This document shows positions 26,319 through 34,616 of a DNA stretch of 45,432 bases, piece by piece. The position numbers and the translations under genes are program-made. Below the pieces are notes generated by a model. That model searched no databases, was not told the DNA's origin, and saw only the letters and a list, made by a program, of their open reading frames with translations. Each line of letters opens with the position of its first letter. The first letter of the stretch is position 1. The stretch comes from Gammaproteobacteria bacterium (GTDB taxonomy: Bacteria; Pseudomonadota; Gammaproteobacteria; Steroidobacterales; Steroidobacteraceae). The stretch lies in contig PKXS01000050.1 of assembly GCA_003132425.1 (NCBI GenBank), positions 1 through 45,432 on the forward strand, given 5' to 3'.

Positions 26319-27229
26319 CGGGCGCCCGCCGACTCGCGCGCCTGGACGCTCTGGTACCACATCATGAACGGCACCAGGAGAATCAACAGCAGGATGGCCA
26401 CCGCGCTTGCCACCGGCCACGCGCGATTCGAGAAGAACTCGTCCCACAGCACTCGCCCGATCATCAGCGCGTTGGGGCCGCCCAACAGCGCCGGGATCAC
26501 GAATTCGCCGACCGCCGGAATGAACACCAGCATGGAGCCCGCCAGGATGCCGTTGCGCGACAAGGGCAGCGTGATCTTGTAGAACGCTTGCCACGGCCGG
26601 CATCCTAGATCTTGCGCGGCCTCGAGCAATTGCCAATCCATTTTCTCTAAATTGGCGTACAGCGGCAGAATCAGGAACGGCAGGTAGGAGTACACGATGC
26701 CGATATACATCGCGAACGGCGTATACAGCATCGTCAAAGGTTCATGGATCACTCCCAACCACAGCAGTACGTTGTTGATGACGCCGTTGGCCTTCAACAA
26801 GCCGATCCAAGCGTAGACGCGTAACAACAGCGAGGTCCAAAACGGCAGCACCACCAGCAATAGGAGAATGCTTCGCGTCCTGGGTGTGGCGCGCGCGATG
26901 CCATAGGCCACGGGATAGCCGATGAACAGGCAGAGAATCGTGGAAATGAATGCGACCTTGATCGAATTCAAGAACGCATTGATGTACAGCGAGTCGGTGA
27001 AGAGAAAGGCGTAGTTATTGAAGTTGACCTTGATGGCGAGCGAATTCTTGCCGACCCACTCCAGCAGCGGCTTGTAGGGCGGTATCGCGAGATCGACGTC
27101 GGAGAAGGAGATTTTCAGGACGATGACGAAGGGCACGACGAAGAACAACAGCAGCCATAGATACGGTAGCACCACCACGAGGCCGCGCCCCGTCACACCG
27201 CACCGCTGCAACATCGAGCGTCGCTTCAT
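26315..27229 (-). CDS. potH: Putrescine/polyamine ABC transporter permease (PotH type)
   Basis: This is the first inner-membrane permease of the importer. The 304 residues begin with a basic cytoplasmic end and a hydrophobic helix (LVVVLPYLWLLLFFVVPFVIV). Six membrane segments follow, with the EAA loop LLEAAQDLGCRPWQAFYKITLP and then the PAVGEFVIPALLGGP region typical of PotB/PotH. It overlaps potI by four bases and begins four bases after potG ends, so the three should be translated together. Confidence 0.92.
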   Translation of the reverse strand: MKRRSMLQRCGVTGRGLVVVLPYLWLLLFFVVPFVIVLKISFSDVDLAIPPYKPLLEWVGKNSLAIKVNFNNYAFLFTDSLYINAFLNSIKVAFISTILCLFIGYPVAYGIARATPRTRSILLLLVVLPFWTSLLLRVYAWIGLLKANGVINNVLLWLGVIHEPLTMLYTPFAMYIGIVYSYLPFLILPLYANLEKMDWQLLEAAQDLGCRPWQAFYKITLPLSRNGILAGSMLVFIPAVGEFVIPALLGGPNALMIGRVLWDEFFSNRAWPVASAVAILLLILLVPFMMWYQSVQARESAGAR

Positions 27230-27233
27230 CGCA

Positions 27234-28373
27234 CTACCGTGTCACGACCACCGGGCTCGCAGCGTCCCAGCACAAATACACCTGTTGATCCCAAGTGATT
27301 GCCTCGGCATGCCGCGAAGTATTCGGCTGGGTTACACGCACGACCTTGCCGGTCGGCAGCTTTACCAAGTAGATCGACAAGTCCCCTAGATACGCGATGT
27401 CCTGAACGGAGCCCCGGACGACATTGTCGGTGCCCTCCGGCTGCGCAGTGGACATGAAGATTTTTTCGGGCCTGACGGCGACCCACACGGTGGCCTCGGG
27501 AGCCGCGCTGATGCCGTGGCTGACGTAAACCGTCGCGCCCAGCTCGGCCGAGGCGATCCGCACGTGTTCCGGTTCGTCTTCGATCAACTTGCCCTCGAAG
27601 ATATTCACCGAGCCGATGAAATCCGCGACGAACTTCGAGCTCGGAAACTCGTAAATCTCCGAGGGTGTGCCGGCCTGGACGATCTCGCCGTGATCCATGA
27701 CGCCGATGCGGCTCGCCAAGGTCATGGCTTCCTCCTGATCGTGGGTGACGACCACGAAGGTCACGCCCAGCTTGTCCTGCAGGCTGATCAACTCGAACTG
27801 CGTGTGTTCGCGCAGTTTCTTGTCGAGCGCTCCCAACGGTTCATCGAGCAACAGCAGCTTGGGCTGCTTGACCAAGGAGCGTGCCAGCGCGACGCGCTGC
27901 CGTTGGCCGCCCGACAACTGGTGCGGCTTGCGCTTCGCGAAATCGCCGAGCTTCACCAGATCGAGCATCGTGGCGACACGTTCCTGAATCTCGAGTTTCG
28001 GCACGCGGTCCTGCTTCAAGCCGAACGCGACGTTTTGCTCGACGTTCATGTGCGGAAACAACGCGTAGGATTGAAACATCATGTTGACGGGGCGTTCGTA
28101 GGGCGGCACGCCGGCCATGTCCTCGCCGTCGATGAATATCTTTCCGGCACTCGGCGTTTCGAATCCGCCCAAGATGCGCAGCAGCGTGGTCTTGCCGCAG
28201 CCCGACGCTCCCAGCAGGCAGAATATCTCGCCCTTGTATATTTTCAGGCTGACGTCATCGACCGCCTTGAAATCTCCGAAAGATTTGCTGACGCGTTCAA
28301 CCTGGATGTAGGGGCGTGCGGTGGAATCCCGCCAAGGCTCAGCTTTGACGATGGCTCCGCCGGAGGTCGTCAT
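27234..28373 (-). CDS. potG: Putrescine/polyamine ABC transporter ATPase (PotG type)
   Basis: This is the cytoplasmic ATPase driving polyamine import. The 379 residues hold Walker A LLGASGCGKTT (about 53-63), the Q-loop, the signature LSGGQRQRVALARSL (from 153), Walker B LLLLDEPLGALD (from about 173), the switch histidine in VVTHDQEEAM and a C-terminal TOBE domain (about 290-379) as in PotA/PotG. All catalytic residues are present. It starts three bases after potF ends. The N-terminal 20 residues before the domain are typical of PotG. Confidence 0.95.
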   Translation of the reverse strand: MTTSGGAIVKAEPWRDSTARPYIQVERVSKSFGDFKAVDDVSLKIYKGEIFCLLGASGCGKTTLLRILGGFETPSAGKIFIDGEDMAGVPPYERPVNMMFQSYALFPHMNVEQNVAFGLKQDRVPKLEIQERVATMLDLVKLGDFAKRKPHQLSGGQRQRVALARSLVKQPKLLLLDEPLGALDKKLREHTQFELISLQDKLGVTFVVVTHDQEEAMTLASRIGVMDHGEIVQAGTPSEIYEFPSSKFVADFIGSVNIFEGKLIEDEPEHVRIASAELGATVYVSHGISAAPEATVWVAVRPEKIFMSTAQPEGTDNVVRGSVQDIAYLGDLSIYLVKLPTGKVVRVTQPNTSRHAEAITWDQQVYLCWDAASPVVVTR

Positions 28374-28376
28374 CGC

Positions 28377-29513
28377 TTACTGGCCTGTCTTGAATTTTTG
28401 CCAAACGCGGGTAATGGCGCGGGTCTGATCGGCCGAATCCGCCAGTTGCACCGAAAGTTTTTGCCGCAATTCGGGCGGCGGATAAATTCCGGGATCGTTC
28501 TTGACCGACGCCAGCACCAACGGCTGGGCCGCGACGTTGGCATCGGCGTAGCCCTTGAAATTGGTGATTTCGGCGATGATTTCCGGCGTCATAAGGAAGT
28601 TGATGAATGCATAGGCGCTGTCAGGATCCGGTGCGTCCTTGGGGATGGCCAGCATATCGAACCAGAGGATCGTGCCCTCCTTCGGCACGCTGTACTTGAT
28701 ATCGATGCCCTTGTTGGCATCTTGCGCGCGGTCTCGCGCCTGCATGACATCGCCGTTGTAGCCCACCGCCACGCACAGATCGCCGTTGGCAAGCGCTTCG
28801 ATATATTCCGAAGAATTGATATTGCGGATATAGGGCCGGATTTTCATCAGCACCGCTTCGCCTTGAGCCAAATCCTCCGGATTTTGCGAGTTCGGATCCT
28901 TGCCCAGGTAGCTGAAAACGGCGCGCATCATTTCCGCCGGCGAGTCGAGCACGCTGATGCCGCATTTGGCTACTTTGGAGGCCACCGTCGGATCGAACAC
29001 CATTCGCCAGCTATCGAGAGGCGCATCTGGCAGCAGCGCCTTGACCATTTTTTCGTTGTAGCCGATGCCGTTGGTGCCCCACATATAAATGACGCCGTGG
29101 GCATTACCGGGATCGTGAAATGCGACCTTCGCCATGAGCTGCGGGTCCATATTCTTGATATTGGGCAGCTTTGACTTGTCGAGGGTGAGATACACGCCGG
29201 CCTTGATCTGCCTCTCGAAGTACGATGCCGTGGGCACTACGACGTCGTAGCCGCTGCTCCCCGCGAGCAGCTTGGTCTCCAATGTTTCATTGGTGTCGAA
29301 GTAGGCGACGTTTATCTTGATGCCGGTCTGCTTCTCGAACTTCGACAGCGTTTTCGGCGCAAGATAATCGGACCAGATGTATAGGTTCAGGACCTTACCG
29401 CTATCGCCGGCGCCGCTCGCGTGACCCGCCGATCCCGATTTGCCGCCGCCGCAAGCGCTCAACAACAACCCACAGCCGAGCGCCAGTATCGCCGTTCGAT
29501 TTACGCTGAACAT
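28377..29513 (-). CDS. potF: Putrescine-binding protein of the ABC importer (PotF type), lipoprotein
   Basis: This is the solute-binding component. It matches PotF through most of its length: LYIWSDYLAPKTLSKFEKQTG, YDVVVPTASYFERQIKAG, LDKSKLPN, the YLGKDPNSQNPEDL region, LANGDLCVAVGYNGDV and the NPGIYPP-like DPGIYPPPELR. The start is ATG 29513, with GGGGAG six bases upstream; the track's 29516 is a TTG. Unlike E. coli PotF, which is a soluble periplasmic protein, the signal here ends LLLSACGGG, a lipobox, so it should be membrane-anchored, followed by a flexible Gly/Ser stretch. Putrescine rather than spermidine is inferred from similarity and from the neighbouring puuA and puuD. Confidence 0.92.
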   Translation of the reverse strand: MFSVNRTAILALGCGLLLSACGGGKSGSAGHASGAGDSGKVLNLYIWSDYLAPKTLSKFEKQTGIKINVAYFDTNETLETKLLAGSSGYDVVVPTASYFERQIKAGVYLTLDKSKLPNIKNMDPQLMAKVAFHDPGNAHGVIYMWGTNGIGYNEKMVKALLPDAPLDSWRMVFDPTVASKVAKCGISVLDSPAEMMRAVFSYLGKDPNSQNPEDLAQGEAVLMKIRPYIRNINSSEYIEALANGDLCVAVGYNGDVMQARDRAQDANKGIDIKYSVPKEGTILWFDMLAIPKDAPDPDSAYAFINFLMTPEIIAEITNFKGYADANVAAQPLVLASVKNDPGIYPPPELRQKLSVQLADSADQTRAITRVWQKFKTGQ

Positions 29514-29588
29514 CAAACGCTCCCCTTATTATTTCCGCGAGCGCTAGTTATATCTCAGCCTGCGCCTCGCGGACAGAGCCCTGGGCCG

Positions 29589-30926
29589 CTAAACGTTCAG
29601 CAGCAGATGTTCTCTCTCCCACGAGCTGATGACCTGGGCAAAGGTCTCGTACTCTGCTTCCTTGACTGCCGTGTAGGCGAGCACGAAGCGATCGCCAAAC
29701 AGGTCGACCAGCGGCTTGGATTCGCGCAACAGGCGCAGCGACTCGGCCAAGGTGCGCGGCAGGGCGATCGCCAAGTCATAGGCGCTGCCGGAAATGGGCT
29801 CGGAAGGCTTCAAGCCTTCCATCATCCCTAAGTAACCACAGGCCAGGGACGCCGCAATGGCCAAATACGGATTTGCGTCCGCGCCGCCCACCCGGTTTTC
29901 GACGCGTCTGGCCTCGGATCCCGACATAGGCACGCGCAAGCCGGCGGTGCGGTTATCGTAGCCCCAATGGACATTGATGGGCGCCGCAGAATAGCGGCTG
30001 ATGCGCCGGTAACTATTCACGTTCGGCGCAAACAGCGACATCGCCCCCGGCAGATACTTCTGCAGCCCGGCGATATGCCCGAAGAACAAAGCCGAGGGCG
30101 AACCATCGGGGCTGCTGAAGATGTTCTTGCGGGTTTTAGAATCGATAATGCTCTGATGCAGGTGCATGGCGCTGCCGGGCTCCTTGGCCATCGGCTTTGC
30201 CATGAACGTGGCATACATCTTGTGCCGCATGGCCGCTTCGCGGGCGGTTCGCTTGAACAGAAAGGCCTGATCGGCAAGACCCATGGGATAGCCGTGCAGC
30301 AAATTGATTTCCATTTGCGCCGCGCCGGATTCATGGATCAACGTGTCGATTTCGATATCCTGCGCCTCGCAGAACGAATACATATCGTCGAACAGCGGAT
30401 CGAACTCGTTGACCGCGGCAATGCTGTACGCCTGCCGTCCGATTTCCGGGCGCCCCGAGCGCCCCACCGGCGGCTTCAACGGGTAATCGGAATCGATGTT
30501 TGGTTCAACCAAAAAGAACTCAAGTTCCGGAGCGACCACGGGCTCCCAGCCCTGCGCATGGTAGAGTTCGAGCACCCGCCGCAACACGTAGCGGGGCGCC
30601 ATCGTGACCGGCCGGCCGTCGCCGTAAAAGCAGTCGTGAATCACTTGCGCGGTAGGTTCGGCGGCCCAGGGCACGACCCGGACCGTGCTCGGATCCGCCT
30701 TCAACACGATGTCGATGTCCGACGGGTTCATCGCGCTCTGGTCGTCCGGGTAATCGCCCGTCACCGTCTGCAGAAAAATCGCCTCCGGCAGGCGCATGCC
30801 CTCTTCCTCGGCAAATTTCTCCGCAGGCATGAGTTTGCCGCGTGCCACCCCCGCCATGTCCGGGATGATCGCTTCGACTTCCGAGATACCGTGTTCTTTC
30901 AAGAATTGCTGGATCGTGCTGGCCAT
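29589..30926 (-). CDS. puuA: Gamma-glutamylputrescine synthetase-like glutamine synthetase
   Basis: PuuA-family enzymes use ATP to join glutamate to putrescine, the entry step of the Puu pathway. The 445-residue protein has the glutamine synthetase layout: an N-terminal beta-grasp domain (IPDMAGVARGKLMPAEKF), then the catalytic barrel with VAPELEFFLVEP, ESGAAQMEINLLHGYP, GSAMHLHQSI, the NSYRR loop and ENRVGGADANPYLAIA. It lacks the adenylylation-tyrosine region of GlnA and begins with the short PuuA-type N-terminus. An AAGGTGA ribosome-binding site precedes the ATG. It starts three bases after puuD. Other polyamines (spermidine, as for Pseudomonas SpuI/SpuB) are possible substrates. Confidence 0.9.
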   Translation of the reverse strand: MASTIQQFLKEHGISEVEAIIPDMAGVARGKLMPAEKFAEEEGMRLPEAIFLQTVTGDYPDDQSAMNPSDIDIVLKADPSTVRVVPWAAEPTAQVIHDCFYGDGRPVTMAPRYVLRRVLELYHAQGWEPVVAPELEFFLVEPNIDSDYPLKPPVGRSGRPEIGRQAYSIAAVNEFDPLFDDMYSFCEAQDIEIDTLIHESGAAQMEINLLHGYPMGLADQAFLFKRTAREAAMRHKMYATFMAKPMAKEPGSAMHLHQSIIDSKTRKNIFSSPDGSPSALFFGHIAGLQKYLPGAMSLFAPNVNSYRRISRYSAAPINVHWGYDNRTAGLRVPMSGSEARRVENRVGGADANPYLAIAASLACGYLGMMEGLKPSEPISGSAYDLAIALPRTLAESLRLLRESKPLVDLFGDRFVLAYTAVKEAEYETFAQVISSWEREHLLLNV

Positions 30927-30929
30927 AAA

Positions 30930-31685
30930 TCACCTTGCGCCTGATGCGTGCTGCCGGCTGGCTTCACCAAATGCGGAAAACAGCGCGCGGGAAAATGCAT
31001 TCTTTGCAAACTGCCATTCCGGATGCCATTGCAGTCCGAGGGCGAAACTTGGGCTATCCGCCACCCGGAAGGCCTCGATGACGCCGTCCGGAGCGTGTGC
31101 CTCCGCGACGAGATCGGCGCCCAGCTCCCGCACGCCCTGCGAATGCAGCGAGTTCACCTGCAGCCGGTCCGTCCCGGCGATCTTGCGCAACAGCCCTCCC
31201 GGTTCCAGCAAGACCTCATGAGCGGGCGCGTATTGCGCGTCCAGCGGTAAGGATTCATCGTCGCGGTGATCGAAGAGGCCAGGCACCTCATGCAACCGCT
31301 GGTGCAACGTGCCGCCGTAGGCAACGTTCATCTCCTGAAATCCGCGGCAGATCGCCAGCACCGGCAAGCCGGCGGCAACCGCCCGCGGAATCAGCGGAAT
31401 CGTCGTAGCATCCCGATTTGGGTCATGTAAGGTGCCCGGCTTGCTGGCCGGTCCTCCGTAGTGGTGAGGTTCGACATTCGATGCGCTCCCGGTAAGCAGC
31501 AATCCGTCGCAGGCGTTCAGTAAGGATGACAAATCAAGCTCAGGCCCTAGGGCGGGCACGAGCACCGGCACCGCGCCTGCGCCCGCGGCGACGGCTTCGA
31601 TGTACTTCTCGCCGACCATGTGGAAGTAATGCTTCCCAACCAGCCGGCGATCGGCGGGAATTCCGATAAGCGGCAAACGCGACAT
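30930..31685 (-). CDS. puuD: Gamma-glutamyl-GABA hydrolase-like class I glutamine amidotransferase
   Basis: PuuD (peptidase C26) releases glutamate from gamma-glutamyl-GABA. The 251 residues show the PuuD-type start MSRLPLIGIPADRR, LLLTGSASNVEPHHYGG, the nucleophile C113 in AICRGFQEMNVAYGG, LVNSLH-like QVNSLHSQGV and the histidine-glutamate pair in LGLQWHPEW. This is the first gene of the polyamine operon. A perfect 16-bp palindrome touches its ATG, and no Shine-Dalgarno sequence is visible between palindrome and start. The N-terminus aligns with the first beta strand of PuuD, so a later start is unlikely. Confidence 0.92.
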   Translation of the reverse strand: MSRLPLIGIPADRRLVGKHYFHMVGEKYIEAVAAGAGAVPVLVPALGPELDLSSLLNACDGLLLTGSASNVEPHHYGGPASKPGTLHDPNRDATTIPLIPRAVAAGLPVLAICRGFQEMNVAYGGTLHQRLHEVPGLFDHRDDESLPLDAQYAPAHEVLLEPGGLLRKIAGTDRLQVNSLHSQGVRELGADLVAEAHAPDGVIEAFRVADSPSFALGLQWHPEWQFAKNAFSRALFSAFGEASRQHASGAR

Positions 31686-31701
31686 GTTTAATATATTAAA
31701 C
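31686..31701. promoter_or_regulatory. Putative PuuR operator abutting the puuD start
   Basis: GTTTAATATATTAAAC is a perfect 16-bp palindrome whose last base on the minus strand directly precedes the ATG of puuD. A 14/16 match lies just before puuR. As I recall it, the E. coli PuuR consensus contains AATATAAT, which fits the core of the puuR copy. Binding by the PuuR-like protein is inferred. Confidence 0.7.
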
Positions 31702-31780
31702 GCCTGGCGAGATACCTAGGCTTTCTTAACGACCGTATTACACCACACCAATGCCGACTCGTCCCGCTCGGTGGTGCAAT

Positions 31781-31801
31781 AATGCCTAAGATTTAGGCAT
31801 T
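31781..31801. promoter_or_regulatory. Perfect inverted repeat upstream of the polyamine operon
   Basis: AATGCCTAA, a 3-base centre GAT and TTAGGCATT form a perfect 9-bp inverted repeat. It lies 96-116 bases upstream of the puuD ATG in the gap (31686-31951) between puuD and the rlmKL 3' end. It could be an operator for a second regulator or a weak terminator hairpin after rlmKL. No T-run follows on either strand. Nothing else recognisable fills this 266-base gap apart from the PuuR-like site. Confidence 0.45.
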
Positions 31802-31951
31802 TCCAGTACTTAGCCGCGGTTGCTGCAGTGCAGTAATCCGGCAAATGAATCACATAACCCGCCAGGCCCACGGGCACCTAAATCTGTCAATAGCTACAAA
31901 ATCTTAAACACTTGGCAGCCGCTCGGCGCCACAAGCTGTCAAGCGCCGGCC

Positions 31952-34156
31952 CTAATTGAACCGGATTATGTAACAGCGGTGAATACGCGCATTGCGTTCG
32001 AAGTCTTTGGAGATGGTTTGCGCGCTGATGTCCTCGATCGCAAGCTCCGAGAGCAACTCCCTATCGAGCTTGAAGCGTGAATAGTTGGTCGAAAAGACCA
32101 GGCGGCCGGCGGGCCGCAGCAGCTTCAGGGTCCGGCGAATCATGCCCACGTGATCGCGCTGCACATCGAGCACGCCGTCCATGCGCTTGGAATTGGAGAA
32201 GGTTGGGGGATCCACAAAAATCAAATCGAAGCGCGGTCCCCGCACCGCCTGCTCCTCCAACCATTGCAAGCAATCGGCGCGATGCAACTCGTGCTCTGGT
32301 TTGCCAAAGCCGTTGAGCAGCAGATTTTCATGCGCCCAGTCCAGGTAGGTATTGGACAAATCGACGCTCGATGAGCTGCGCGCGCCGCCGGCGGCCGCGT
32401 ACACGGTGGCGCTGCCGGTGTAGCAGAACAGGTTCAGAAAGTCCTTATCCTTGGCCCAATCGCGCAGCAGCTGCCGCACGATGCGATGGTCGAGAAACAG
32501 CCCGGTATCCAAGTAGTCGCGAAAGTTGACCCAGAATTTAAGGCCGCCTTCCTGGACCGCGTGGCGCTCGGCGATGCTGTCGCGCCGTTGGTACTGCTCG
32601 CTGCCTTTCTGCGGCTTGCGCATGCGCGAATGCACATGGGAAATCGGCACGGCCAGTACCTCCGGCAGCACCGCCAATGCCTCGCGGCGGCGCTCGCGGG
32701 CACTTTCCTGATTCACGGTTTTTGGCGCGGCATATTCCTGCACATACACGTGCGGCGCGCCACCGCCGTATAGATCGATGGCGAAGGAATATTCCGGCAT
32801 ATCCGCGTCGTACACGCGATAGCAATCGATCCGCTCGCGCTTCGCCCATGGCTCCAAGCGATGCAGGTTCTTGCGCAATCGATTCGCGAACATCTGGGCG
32901 CCGGGCCGCGACGACCAGTCGGCGCGCACCTCCTCGGCCGGCCGTTGTTCGCTGGCCTCGTTCAAATCGAAGCGCAGCAGGCGGCACTCAATGGTGCCGT
33001 TGAACACGCGGTGCGTACGTTTTGCGTAGATCCCAAGGTTCCTGGCCAGCGGCGGATTCCCGGTCAGAATCGCCGCCTGCCAACCTTGGAATCGTTCGCG
33101 CAGCATGCTTCCGAGCTCCGAATACAGCGCCGGCAGCCCCGATTCTGCGCCGATGCGCTCGCCGTATGGCGGATTGGCGACCACCAGACCGGGCTCGCTC
33201 GTGGGGCGAGCGGCCTCCCTAAGAGAGCGCTTCTCCAAGTGAATCCAGTCGGCAACGCCGGCATGCTCGGCATTGACGATGGCCATGCGCACCGCATCAG
33301 GGTCGATGTCGGAGCCCAGAATGCAACGCCGCACCGTCCGCGCGCCGCGTCGGGCGCGGGCCTGCGCGCACAAGCGCTCCCAGACCAACGGGTCGTGGCC
33401 GCGCCAACCGGTAAAACCGAAATAGCTGCGATCGAGCGCCGGCGCCGCATCCGCTGCGATCAAAGCGCCCTCGGTGAGAAAAGTGCCGGAACCGCACATC
33501 GGATCGACCAGCATGCCGCCCTTCTCACAGATGCCGGGCCAACCCGCGCGCAGCAGCACCGCGGCGGCGACGTTTTCCTTGAGCGGCGCGCGGCCGCCCT
33601 CGGAGCGATAGCCACGGCGGTGCAAGCTCTCGCCGGAAAAATCCACCGACAGCAAGGCCGTGGGACCCTCGACGTGCAAATGCAGCAACACATCGGGGCG
33701 CTCCGGTTTGATGTTCGGGCGCTCGCCGGTGGCTTCACGCAGATTGTCGCAGACCGCGTCCTTGAGCAACTGCGAGCCGTAAATCGTGTGCCTGATGGCT
33801 GCGTTGCCGCCGCTGCAATCGCAGGCCAGGGTCGCGCCCGCCGTCAAATGCTCGCGCCAATCGATGCGCTTGACGGCTTCATAGAGCGCCGCGGAGGTGC
33901 TTGCATCGATGGATCCGAGACTCAGCAGCACACGAGTCGCCGTGCGCGACCACAGGCAGGCGCGGTACCCCACTTCGAGAGTGCCCTGAAACTTCAGGTC
34001 GTGACTGCGCTCGCGGATATCGGTGGCGCCGAATTGCGCGAGCTCCTCGGCCAGCACCGACGCCGCGCCCACGGGAGCCGTGGCAAACCAGTAGCGGATG
34101 TTGTCGTTCAAGACAAGTCGACGATCTTGAGTCCGTTCTTTTTCACGCAGACTCAT
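31952..34156 (-). CDS. rlmL: Bifunctional 23S rRNA methyltransferase RlmKL (m2G2445 and m7G2069)
   Basis: RlmKL is a fusion of two rRNA methyltransferases that modify G2445 (N2) and G2069 (N7) of 23S rRNA. The 734 residues comprise a THUMP domain (about 30-160), an RlmL Rossmann domain with LVDPMCGSGTFLTEGAL and the catalytic NPPYGERIG, and a C-terminal RlmK domain with FLNLFCYTGSATVYAAAGG and FVDPPTFSNSKRM. Length matches the E. coli fusion (702) closely. The ATG 34156 lies inside the last codons of the upstream membrane-protein gene, a 14-base overlap. Both catalytic sites look intact. Confidence 0.95.
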   Translation of the reverse strand: MSLREKERTQDRRLVLNDNIRYWFATAPVGAASVLAEELAQFGATDIRERSHDLKFQGTLEVGYRACLWSRTATRVLLSLGSIDASTSAALYEAVKRIDWREHLTAGATLACDCSGGNAAIRHTIYGSQLLKDAVCDNLREATGERPNIKPERPDVLLHLHVEGPTALLSVDFSGESLHRRGYRSEGGRAPLKENVAAAVLLRAGWPGICEKGGMLVDPMCGSGTFLTEGALIAADAAPALDRSYFGFTGWRGHDPLVWERLCAQARARRGARTVRRCILGSDIDPDAVRMAIVNAEHAGVADWIHLEKRSLREAARPTSEPGLVVANPPYGERIGAESGLPALYSELGSMLRERFQGWQAAILTGNPPLARNLGIYAKRTHRVFNGTIECRLLRFDLNEASEQRPAEEVRADWSSRPGAQMFANRLRKNLHRLEPWAKRERIDCYRVYDADMPEYSFAIDLYGGGAPHVYVQEYAAPKTVNQESARERRREALAVLPEVLAVPISHVHSRMRKPQKGSEQYQRRDSIAERHAVQEGGLKFWVNFRDYLDTGLFLDHRIVRQLLRDWAKDKDFLNLFCYTGSATVYAAAGGARSSSSVDLSNTYLDWAHENLLLNGFGKPEHELHRADCLQWLEEQAVRGPRFDLIFVDPPTFSNSKRMDGVLDVQRDHVGMIRRTLKLLRPAGRLVFSTNYSRFKLDRELLSELAIEDISAQTISKDFERNARIHRCYIIRFN

Positions 34157-34559
34157 CCTGTTGCTTGCGCACGCTATTCCACGCCGCGAAATCCCAGGCG
34201 TTGTGAATGCCGATGAACATCAGCAGCACCGAGACCGCGGCGACCGCGTACATGCTTTGTTCCGGACGCTGCCAGATCAGAAAAGCAATGGCGAGCAGCG
34301 CGCCATACGCAGCCGTCGGCAATGCCACATTCCATCTCCAATCCTCTCGCACGGGAACGTAGTTGCTCGCGACGCGACCTATGCTCACGCCAAAGTGCAC
34401 GATTGTCGGGGTGACGAAGGCGCGCAGGCCGACCGTATTCACGCGATGCGCATCGGCGGCCAGCGCGATGACCACGAAGGTCAAACCCGTGAACCCTGCG
34501 ATCGCCGACCCGGTCATGACGTAGAAGTTTTCCCAGTCCGCCAGCGGTGACGATGCCAT
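34143..34559 (-). CDS. Small membrane protein of unknown function
   Basis: A 138-residue protein with about four hydrophobic segments: near 15-35 (VMTGSAIAGFTGLTFVVIAL), a central one near 45-65, and two after the charged VREDWRWN turn (LPTAAYGALLAIAFLIW, MYAVAAVSVLLMFIGIH). The start DWENFYVMTGSAIAGFTGLTFVV resembles a family of small uncharacterised membrane proteins I have seen before but cannot name. No catalytic motif is evident. The end overlaps the rlmKL start by 14 bases, so they are probably translated together; the pairing gives no clear functional clue. Confidence 0.7.
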   Translation of the reverse strand: MASSPLADWENFYVMTGSAIAGFTGLTFVVIALAADAHRVNTVGLRAFVTPTIVHFGVSIGRVASNYVPVREDWRWNVALPTAAYGALLAIAFLIWQRPEQSMYAVAAVSVLLMFIGIHNAWDFAAWNSVRKQQDESA

Positions 34560-34616
34560 GCGTTCAACTTAGCACCGCAAACTCCGTGTTGCCAGCATCC
34601 GGCCAAACGGCGCCGT

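Noticed and set aside
27516-29174. 552-aa plus-strand ORF
   Set aside because: It lies antisense to potG and potF, which have clear motifs; GC-rich codon bias creates long open shadow frames.
29967-30944. 325-aa plus-strand ORF
   Set aside because: It is antisense to puuA; no independent start signal or domain.
32861-34216. 451-aa plus-strand ORF
   Set aside because: It is antisense to rlmKL, with no recognisable motif and a composition typical of a shadow frame.
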